A program made the translations under genes and the position numbers. The notes below the pieces were generated by a model. The model was not told where the DNA came from. It saw only the letters and a list, made by a program, of their open reading frames with translations, and did no database searches. Positions 57,919 to 64,000 of a stretch of 64,000 nucleotides of DNA are shown in pieces. Within the stretch, counting starts at the first letter, position 1. The number at the start of each line of letters is the position of its first letter. The DNA lies in contig DASVFR010000017.1 of NCBI GenBank assembly GCA_036379955.1, positions 69,384-133,383 of the forward strand, read 5' to 3'. This stretch comes from VRUE01 sp036379955. Its GTDB lineage: Bacteria > Actinomycetota > Thermoleophilia > Solirubrobacterales > 70-9.

Positions 57919-58851
57919 TCAGGCGCGGGCCGGCGCCAGCGCCAAGTCCAGGATTCGCTCGACGAGCTGCTCGAACGAGATCCCCGCCGCCTCGGCGGCC
58001 TGGGGGAGGAGACTGGTGTCGGTGAGGCCGGGGATCGCGTTGACCTCCAGCACCTGCGGCCCATCCTCCCCGAGGATCACGTCGACCCGCGAGAAGCCCG
58101 AGCAGCCGAGCGTCTCGTAGGCGGCCAGGGCGGTCTCCCTGACGGCCGACTCCTCGGCTTCGGTCAGCTGGGCGGGGCAGACGAAGGACGTGCGACCGAT
58201 CTCGTAGCGCGCTTCGAAGTCGTAGCCGTGCCCTGAGAGCGGGATCGCCTCCACCACCGGCAGCGGCTCCTCGCCGAGCACGCTGACGGCCAGCTCGCGG
58301 CCGGCGACGTAGCGCTCCAGCACCACCCGGCTGTCGTAGCTGAAAGCCGAGATCAATGCCGCCGGGACGTCGTCCTGCGCTTCGGCGAACTTGACGCCGA
58401 GCGCCGACCCGCCCCGACTGGGCTTCACCACGAGTGGAAAGCCCAGTCGCTGCTCGAGTCCGACCAGGGCGTCGGCCGCCCCGAGCTCGCGGAAGGCGGT
58501 CTCGTTGAAGGCGAACCAGTCCGGCGTCGGAACCCCAGCGGCACGAAGCTCGTGCTTGCTCAGCGACTTGTCGATGCAGCGCACGCAAGCGGCGACGCCC
58601 GGCCCGGTAAAGGGAACGTCGAGTATTTCCAGCAGCTCTTGAACGGTCCCGTCCTCCCCCCCGATGCCGTGCATGGCGACGAAGGCGACGTCCGGCTGCT
58701 CCACCGCGAGACGTTTGACCAAGTCCCCCTCGGCCTCGAGCGACAGCGCCTCGTGCCCGAGGCGCCCCAGTGCATCTTCGACCCGCGCCGCCGAGCGCAG
58801 CGAGACGCCTCGCTCGAGCGAGCGGCCGCCCTTGAGCACGGCGACCTTCAT
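57919..58851 (-). CDS. D-alanine--D-alanine ligase paralogue (second of two)
   Basis: This 310-residue ATP-grasp enzyme has VLKGGRSLERGVSLRSAARV at the start, FVAMHGIGGEDGTVQELLE near residue 57, VVKPSRGGSALGVKF near residue 137 and LEVNAIPGLTDTSLLPQA near residue 270, which are Ddl features. It diverges from the 31-kb ddl in the omega-loop region, so it could have another D-amino or hydroxy acid specificity. ATG 58851 overlaps the stop of the aminotransferase gene (ATGA). Confidence 0.88.
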   Translation of the reverse strand: MKVAVLKGGRSLERGVSLRSAARVEDALGRLGHEALSLEAEGDLVKRLAVEQPDVAFVAMHGIGGEDGTVQELLEILDVPFTGPGVAACVRCIDKSLSKHELRAAGVPTPDWFAFNETAFRELGAADALVGLEQRLGFPLVVKPSRGGSALGVKFAEAQDDVPAALISAFSYDSRVVLERYVAGRELAVSVLGEEPLPVVEAIPLSGHGYDFEARYEIGRTSFVCPAQLTEAEESAVRETALAAYETLGCSGFSRVDVILGEDGPQVLEVNAIPGLTDTSLLPQAAEAAGISFEQLVERILDLALAPARA

Positions 58852-60257
58852 TCGCCCTCGGCTTTCTTGAACGGCAGGACGTCTCCACCTTCAGTCTCCC
58901 GGGGCTGGGTTTTCGAATCAACCGCCACCTCCTCCGCTTCGCGTCCGGGGGTGGCGGGTCTGGTTCCAGCGCTCGGTGCACCTTGGTCGGTGATGGCGTC
59001 ATACAGCTCTACCTGCTCGCCGATGACCTTGCCGATTCGACGAATCCCCTCGCGGATCTCCTCCTCGTTGCCGGCGGAGAAGTTGAGTCGCATCGAGCTG
59101 CGGCCGCGTTCGTCGACGTAGGCGGATTGGCCGGGGACGAAGGCGACGTCCTCGCGCAGCGCCTTGGCGAGCAGGTCGCTCGTGTCGATGTAGGGCGGCA
59201 GGGTTGCCCAGACGAAGAGGCCGCCCTGCGGCTCGGTCCAGGTCGCCTCCGCCGGGAAGTGGCGGCCGAGCGCCTCCAGCATCGCGTCGCGGCGCGAGCG
59301 GTAGATCTCGCCCACGCTCTCGACGTACTCGCGCCAGCGCCCTGCGGCGAAGTACTCGCGAACGAAGTACTGGGTCAGGGTCGAGGTGCAGAGATCGGAG
59401 GCCTGCTTGCCGAGCACGACCTTGTCCATCACGGGCGGCGGCGCCACCATCCAGCCGAGTCGAATGCCGGGGGAGAGGATCTTGGAGAAGGTGCCTATGT
59501 AGAGGACGAAGTCGCCACCGTCGAGCTGGTAGAGGGGCGGCAGCGCCTCGCCGCCGAAGCGCAGCAGGCCGTAGGGGTTGTCCTCGACGACGAGCATCTC
59601 GCGCACCCGCGCCAGCTCGACCAGGCGCCGGCGGCGCTCCAGCGACATCGTCACTCCAGCCGGGTTCTGGAAGGTCGGCACCGAGTAGACGAACTTCGGC
59701 CGCCGGCCTTCGCCGTCGAGCCGCGCGAGGCTCGCTTCGAGCTCCTCGATCCGCATCCCATCGGCGTCGCACTCGATCTGAATCGTGTCTGCCTGGTAGC
59801 TGCAGAAGACCGGGATCGCGCCGGGATAGGTGGGCGCCTCGCAGATCACGGCGTCCCCGGGATCGATCAGCGTCTTGCAGAGCAAGTCGATCGCCTGCTG
59901 GCCGCCGGTGGTGACGATCACGTCCTCGGGGTCGGGGAGCATGCCCTCGGCTCCCATTACCTCGACGATGCAGTCGACGGTCTCGCGGAACCCCTCGGTC
60001 GGGCCGTACTGGAGGGCCTCGGCCGCCGACTCCTGCGCGATCCGGGTCATCTGCGCGGCGAACGCCTGCGGCGGGAAGGTCGAGGTGTCGGGTAGGCCGC
60101 CGGCAAGCGAGATCACCTCGGGCCGCGCGGTGACCGCCATCAGATCGCGCATCGCCGAGGAGCGCATCACCTGGGTCCGGGCCGCGAAGAGGCCCGCGTA
60201 GCGCTCCAGGTCGCTGCCGCGCGCGTGGGCGCGACGGCGGTGGGGCGGCTCCGACAT
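58848..60257 (-). CDS. PLP-dependent aminotransferase (2-aminoadipate/MocR-like class I)
   Basis: The 469-residue fold-type I enzyme has ISLAGGLPDTSTFPPQAF near residue 48, VTTGGQQAIDLLCKTLIDPG near residue 118, YSVPTFQNPAGVTMSLERR near residue 192 and the PLP lysine in GTFSKILSPGIRLGW near residue 257. It resembles 2-aminoadipate or aromatic aminotransferases and lacks the MocR DNA-binding domain. A disordered C-terminal extension of about 55 residues follows. It is coupled to a Ddl paralogue, so a role in supplying an amino acid for the wall is possible but unproven. ATG 60257 is chosen; the frame runs further upstream without similarity. Confidence 0.88.
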   Translation of the reverse strand: MSEPPHRRRAHARGSDLERYAGLFAARTQVMRSSAMRDLMAVTARPEVISLAGGLPDTSTFPPQAFAAQMTRIAQESAAEALQYGPTEGFRETVDCIVEVMGAEGMLPDPEDVIVTTGGQQAIDLLCKTLIDPGDAVICEAPTYPGAIPVFCSYQADTIQIECDADGMRIEELEASLARLDGEGRRPKFVYSVPTFQNPAGVTMSLERRRRLVELARVREMLVVEDNPYGLLRFGGEALPPLYQLDGGDFVLYIGTFSKILSPGIRLGWMVAPPPVMDKVVLGKQASDLCTSTLTQYFVREYFAAGRWREYVESVGEIYRSRRDAMLEALGRHFPAEATWTEPQGGLFVWATLPPYIDTSDLLAKALREDVAFVPGQSAYVDERGRSSMRLNFSAGNEEEIREGIRRIGKVIGEQVELYDAITDQGAPSAGTRPATPGREAEEVAVDSKTQPRETEGGDVLPFKKAEGE

Positions 60258-60330
60258 GCGAATAGTGTGCCGAATCGGCACGGTGTCGCCGGGGAAGCTA
60301 GGTTTTGCTTGTGATCGCGGAGCGAACAAG

Positions 60331-60369
60331 CGTGCATATCTGGTTCCTCGCGCAGTGAGCGAAGCGGAA
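60331..60369 (+). repeat. shared upstream motif copy 2 (GTGCATATCTGGTTC followed by a hairpin)
   Basis: CGTGCATATCTGGTTC at 60331-60346 repeats 41394-41409 exactly. GTTCCTCGC pairs with GCGAAGCGGAAC to form a bulged hairpin ending at 60369, ten bases before the next gene. Confidence 0.45.
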
Positions 60370-60378
60370 CTCTGATTC

Positions 60379-60813
60379 ATGGGATCTTTCTCGGGGATCT
60401 GCCTAGAGCTCGGCATCGGCATCGCAATCGGGATGCTCGCCGGGACTACCGGGACGCACGGCGCGGCACGCGGCCGGATGACGATCCTCGCCGCTGTCAT
60501 CGGCCTGCTGCTCGGCGCCCTGCTTTCGGGAACCGCCGACGTCGAGTTGCTCGCCGGGGCGATCTTCACCGCGATCGGCGCTGTCTTCGCCTGCATCGTG
60601 GTCAGCGACGTGGTCGGCGGCGCCGGCCGGCGCGAGGGCAGCGGCTCCGGCGCGCTCGCCTTCCTCGTCTCGCTCGTCGCCCTGATCGTCGTCGCGATCT
60701 CGATCTTGATCGCCCCGGCCGTGCTGTTGGTCGCCGCGGCGCTCGTCTGGCTGGGGATCTCCCGCCGCCGCCGCGCCCAGCGCAAGCACGCCGGGCTGCG
60801 GGTGTTGCGGTAG
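60379..60813 (+). CDS. small hydrophobic membrane protein
   Basis: I do not recognise a family for this 144-residue protein. It has four predicted membrane segments (about residues 8-24, 36-52, 58-80 and 92-125), a short Gly/Ser-rich loop (GGAGRREGSGSG) and a basic C-terminus (SRRRRAQRKHAGLRVLR). Topology suggests both ends in the cytoplasm. It is followed after 43 bases by the phosphodiesterase-like gene, with which it may be co-transcribed. Confidence 0.7.
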   Translation: MGSFSGICLELGIGIAIGMLAGTTGTHGAARGRMTILAAVIGLLLGALLSGTADVELLAGAIFTAIGAVFACIVVSDVVGGAGRREGSGSGALAFLVSLVALIVVAISILIAPAVLLVAAALVWLGISRRRRAQRKHAGLRVLR

Positions 60814-60856
60814 GCCCTTGCCGGCGGAGGGGAGTTGCCAGGCATGATGCGAGGGC

Positions 60857-62374
60857 GTGGATGCGAAGAAGCTGATCCTCACTTACGTCGACTCGCTGCG
60901 GACGGACATGTTGCTGCGGACTGTGCGCGAGGGACGGGCGCCGACGCTCGGCGCGCTGATCGAGCGCGGGGCCCTGGTCGAGGACTGCGTCTCCAGCTTC
61001 CCCTCGGTGACCCCTGTCGCCTGCGCCGAGATCGCCACCGGAGCGGGCGCCGACGGCCACTGGATCGGCGGCATGGACTGGTACCACCGCCTCGAGCGTC
61101 GCTACGTCGAGTACGGCTCCTCGCTCGAGGCGAGTCGCGCCTTCGGCGTCTTCCGCTCTCTCTACGACCTCGTCTACAACATGAACCTGGCGCATCTCAA
61201 CCCGGGGATCGAGACGCTCTTCGAGCGGCTCGACGACGCCGGGATGAGGACGGCCTGCACGCCCTTCCTCATCTACCGGGGTCGCCATCGGCACCAGGTC
61301 TCGCTCGAGGGGTTGCTGCGGCGCGCGGTCGACGCGACCCGCCTCAAGTTCCGCCACCACACCTGGGGCCCTCGCGATCTCTTCTACGGCGACCTCTACT
61401 CGAGCCGCGAGGTGCCCTGTAAGGCGACGTCGATCCCGGGAACGCGCGACGACTACTCGGCCTGCTGCGCGGCGGAGCTGGTCCAGACCGGCGAGTTCGA
61501 CTTCCTGCTTCTCTCGCTGCCCGACAACGACAACTATTCCCACCGCTACGGGCCTGAGGCGACGGTCGAGTCGATCGCCAAGGTGGACGGCTGTCTCGCC
61601 AGGGTGGTCGAGGCCGGCGGCGGCCTCGATCGCTTTCTCGCCGAGCACGTCCTGGTCGTGGCCGCCGACCACGCGCAGACGGCAGTCCACCGCGGCCTGC
61701 CCCTGACCGAGCTGCTTGGCCGCGAGTGGTCGGTGCTGCAGCCCTCGGAGTCCGACCCCGAGCGGGCTCAGCTGGCGGTCAGCCCGACGGCCCGGGCAGC
61801 CCACATCTACCTGCTGCCGGCGGGCGGCGACCGCCCCGATCCGAATGCGGTGCGCGAAGCCCTAATCGCGATCGAAGGCGTCGACCTCGTCTGCCGTCTC
61901 GAGACCGCCGCCGGCGAGCCGTTGCTTCGGGACGAGCCCGCTCGTCCCGCTCCCGACGCCTGGGCGGTGGTCGAACGCGGCGGCCACCGGTTCCGCTTCC
62001 GTCCTGGCGCCGAGGTCACTGACCTCCGCGGCGCCGGCTGGACCCTCGACGGTGACCTTGGGGCCTTGGAAGCGACCGTCGAGAACGACGTGCTCTCCAG
62101 CGACACCTACCCGGACCCGCTCGCCCGCGTCTGGTCCGCCCTCAACTCTCCCCACGCCGGCGACCTCGTTCTCTCCCTCTCCCCGGGCTACGAGGCGGTC
62201 GACTGGGGCGGTGTCTCCCACGCCGGCGGCGGCAGTCACGGCTCCCTGCACGCCGGCGACTCCTTGGGCCCACTCCTCTTCGTTGGCTGCGGCCCTGACG
62301 ACCCTGCCGCGCGACCTCAGTGGGCCCTCCGCGACATCGCCCCGGTCGTGTACGACCACTTCGGCTTGAGGTGA
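60857..62374 (+). CDS. alkaline phosphatase superfamily phosphodiesterase
   Basis: The 505-residue protein resembles nucleotide pyrophosphatase/phosphodiesterase members of the alkaline phosphatase superfamily. The metal and nucleophile sites are seen as FPSVTPVACAEIATG near residue 48 (Thr nucleophile), LPDNDNYSHRYGP near residue 227 and VVAADHAQTAVHRG near residue 272, and a further His in GSHGSLHAGDSLGP near residue 461. There is no signal peptide, so it acts in the cytoplasm or at the membrane. The substrate could be a nucleotide sugar, lipid head group or phosphonate. The start is GTG 60857, and the stop overlaps the next GTG (GTGA). Confidence 0.85.
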   Translation: MDAKKLILTYVDSLRTDMLLRTVREGRAPTLGALIERGALVEDCVSSFPSVTPVACAEIATGAGADGHWIGGMDWYHRLERRYVEYGSSLEASRAFGVFRSLYDLVYNMNLAHLNPGIETLFERLDDAGMRTACTPFLIYRGRHRHQVSLEGLLRRAVDATRLKFRHHTWGPRDLFYGDLYSSREVPCKATSIPGTRDDYSACCAAELVQTGEFDFLLLSLPDNDNYSHRYGPEATVESIAKVDGCLARVVEAGGGLDRFLAEHVLVVAADHAQTAVHRGLPLTELLGREWSVLQPSESDPERAQLAVSPTARAAHIYLLPAGGDRPDPNAVREALIAIEGVDLVCRLETAAGEPLLRDEPARPAPDAWAVVERGGHRFRFRPGAEVTDLRGAGWTLDGDLGALEATVENDVLSSDTYPDPLARVWSALNSPHAGDLVLSLSPGYEAVDWGGVSHAGGGSHGSLHAGDSLGPLLFVGCGPDDPAARPQWALRDIAPVVYDHFGLR

Positions 62375-64000
62375 AGACGGTCACTCCGTCTCTCCCGCGG
62401 GTGGGCTTGGCTGCCCTGTCCCTGGTCGTGGCTGCTTTGCTCTTCCCAACCTTTGCGAGCGCCGCGGTAAACGCCTCGCAGGCGACCCGCATCGCCTCCC
62501 ACGATCCGAACGTCGCCAAGGAGCGCCAGGAGAACGGGGAGTTGACCCACAGCGCCAGCAAGGTCGACGGCAGCTGGGAGGTCGCCTGGTTCGCTGGCGA
62601 CAGAGAGGTCGCGCTGGTGATCGTCGACCCGGCGACCGGCGACGTGCGCGAGTCGTGGACCGGGTACCAGGTCGCCTGGAAGATGGCGCGCGGCTACTCG
62701 GGTGCGTTCGGCCACAAGCTCAACGCGCCGTACGTGTTCCTGCCCCTCTGCGCGATTTTCCTGCTCGGCCTGATCGATTGGCGTCGGCTGCGGCGAGTCG
62801 CGAACCTCGACCTTCTCTTTCTCCTCGGCTTCGGCGTCTCGCACTACTTCTTCAACCGGGCCGAGATCGGCGTCTCGGTCCCGCTGCAGTACGTTCCACT
62901 CGCCTACCTCTTCGTTCGTGCCCTGTGGATCGGGTTGCGACGCGGCGGCGAGGGGCTTCGCCCGGTCTGGCCCGCGTCGTGGCTGCTGGTCGCGGCGCTC
63001 TTTCTAATCGGGCTCCGAGTCGGCCTGAACATGGCCGACTCGGGCGTGATCGACGTCGGCTACGCGAGCGAGGTGGGAGCGAGTCGCATCGCTCATGGCG
63101 AGCCCATCTACGGCAACTTCCCCGACGACGTCTCCCAGGGCGATACCTACGGTCCGGCGAACTACCTCGCCTACGTCCCCTTCGAGCGAATCTGGCCCTG
63201 GTCTGGAACCTGGAACGACCTCCCCGCCGCCCACGCCGCCGCCGTCTTCTTCGACCTGGCGACCTTCGCCCTGCTGTTTCTCTTGGGACGCCGGATCCGG
63301 CCGGGCCCCGCTGGGAACACGCTCGCAGCGACCCTGGCCTTCGCCTGGGCCGCTTACCCCTACACGGCCTTCGCCCTGCTCTCGAACTCCAACGACACGC
63401 TGGTGGCGATGCTGCTTGTAGCCCTGCTACTGGTCCTTGCCCGTCCAGCGGCCCGGGGAGTCATGGCGGCACTGACGACGCTGACCAAGTTCGCGCCGGG
63501 GGTGCTGGTGCCGATGCTCGTTACGTACAAGCCCGCGGGTCCTGTCGCCGCAGGGGACCCACCGCCCCTTCCGGTCGCTAAAGCGTCCTCAGGGGCGGTT
63601 CCCCCTACGGCGCCACCCGCGGGAGTCACGTTTGTCATTGCCTTCCTACTGACAGCGATCGCCCTGCTGATCTGGCCCGCGATCGACCCTGGACTGGGTA
63701 CCGTCTGGGACCGGACGATCACCTACCAAGCCGGCCGCGATTCCCCCTTCGGCATCTGGGGCCAGGTTGGTTGGCTGGAGCCCTTGCGAATAGCGATTCT
63801 GGCCGCAGTCGCAAGCCTCGCCATCGCGTTCGCGTGGTGGCCCAAGGAAAAGAAGCTTTCCCAAGTAGCGGCGCTGGGCGCGGCCCTCCTCATAGGCGTG
63901 CAGCTAGCCCTTCATCACTGGTTCTATCTCTACGTAGTCTGGTTCTACCCCCTCCTCGTAGTGGCGATGGCCGTCGGGAGTGCCTCCTCAGGACACTCAA
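62371..64000 (+). CDS. polytopic membrane protein, GT-C glycosyltransferase-like (partial, runs off the window)
   Basis: The frame is open from GTG 62371 to the window end (543 codons, no stop). It starts with a signal-like helix (about residues 8-32), a short external domain with SWEVAWFAGDREVALVIVD, then eight or more membrane helices and YGNFPDDVSQGDTYGPANYL near residue 250, reminiscent of GT-C/DUF2029-type mannosyltransferases; that assignment is tentative. Residues about 387-417 are encoded by copy 5 of the 91-bp palindromic element, adding a Pro/Ala-rich peptide (PPPLPVAKASSGA) between two hydrophobic segments. The start overlaps the phosphodiesterase stop (GTGA), so they are co-expressed. 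Confidence 0.75.
   Translation, partial: MKTVTPSLPRVGLAALSLVVAALLFPTFASAAVNASQATRIASHDPNVAKERQENGELTHSASKVDGSWEVAWFAGDREVALVIVDPATGDVRESWTGYQVAWKMARGYSGAFGHKLNAPYVFLPLCAIFLLGLIDWRRLRRVANLDLLFLLGFGVSHYFFNRAEIGVSVPLQYVPLAYLFVRALWIGLRRGGEGLRPVWPASWLLVAALFLIGLRVGLNMADSGVIDVGYASEVGASRIAHGEPIYGNFPDDVSQGDTYGPANYLAYVPFERIWPWSGTWNDLPAAHAAAVFFDLATFALLFLLGRRIRPGPAGNTLAATLAFAWAAYPYTAFALLSNSNDTLVAMLLVALLLVLARPAARGVMAALTTLTKFAPGVLVPMLVTYKPAGPVAAGDPPPLPVAKASSGAVPPTAPPAGVTFVIAFLLTAIALLIWPAIDPGLGTVWDRTITYQAGRDSPFGIWGQVGWLEPLRIAILAAVASLAIAFAWWPKEKKLSQVAALGAALLIGVQLALHHWFYLYVVWFYPLLVVAMAVGSASSGHS
63532..63623 (+). repeat. dispersed 91-bp palindromic element, copy 5 (inside a membrane protein gene)
   Basis: The element spans 92 bp with perfect arms CCCGCGGGT (63532-63540) and ACCCGCGGG (63615-63623) and the invariant centre. 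It is almost identical to copy 3 at the origin. The host gene reads through it in the same frame as the ligase-like gene reads copy 2. Confidence 0.92.

Overview
The window is a GC-rich (about 70% by eye) chromosomal segment of an actinobacterium, carrying the replication-origin region. GTG and TTG starts are common, and stop/start overlaps (ATGA, GTGA, TTGA) are frequent. The order gyrA-gyrB-DUF721-recF-dnaN-dnaA | rpmH-rnpA-yidD-yidC-jag-rsmG-parA-parB and the fhaA-fhaB-pstP-rodA-pbpA-pknB block are actinobacterial. The overall style suggests a deep-branching class such as Thermoleophilia (Solirubrobacterales). That placement is from memory and was not tested by a search.

Layout. 0-4.3 kb: thioredoxin-like lipoprotein, NfeD/SPFH membrane pair, a GalT-like enzyme, and a nucleotidyltransferase pair resembling a toxin-antitoxin module. 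4.4-9.5 kb: four TetR regulators (one a tandem TetR-TetR fusion) around a nucleotide-sugar dehydrogenase. 9.5-15.3 kb: crotonase, sugar porter, MetF, DUF3105 protein, FemAB-like and GNAT acetyltransferases. 15.4-25.7 kb: a cell-surface polysaccharide locus (sugar-phosphate transferase, three glycosyltransferases, flippase, O-antigen-ligase-like protein, LytR_C protein, CapD-like dehydratase). 25.7-28.6 kb: DedA, UppP, VOC protein, PurM. 28.6-41.4 kb: a growth and cell-wall signalling block with three Ser/Thr kinases, PP2C phosphatase, two FHA proteins, RodA, a penicillin-binding protein and Ddl. 41.4-57.4 kb: PheA, HNH protein and the origin region, with genes pointing away from the dnaA/rpmH gap on both sides. 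57.3-64 kb: tRNA-Ile, DUF151 nuclease, a second Ddl with an aminotransferase, a phosphodiesterase-like protein and a truncated membrane protein.

The most unusual feature is a set of palindromic DNA elements. A 90-92 bp palindrome with an invariant centre occurs five times. Three copies sit in frame inside genes for polytopic membrane proteins (two in the O-antigen-ligase-like gene, one in the gene at the right edge), and two flank the origin genes. An unrelated 85-bp palindrome occurs twice, once supplying the end of a glycosyltransferase gene and once between dnaA and rpmH. A 49-bp perfect hairpin lies inside the galT-like gene. Several operons end in very long perfect inverted repeats (15-25 bp arms), three of them nested with a second hairpin inside, and none followed by a strong T-tract. 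The in-frame copies recall Rickettsia palindromic elements.

Also notable: about ten genes have a -10-like hexamer (usually TANNNT) ending 6-8 bases before the start codon, which implies leaderless transcripts; a parS site spans the rnpA stop and the yidD start; and fhaA appears to start at a non-standard ATC codon.
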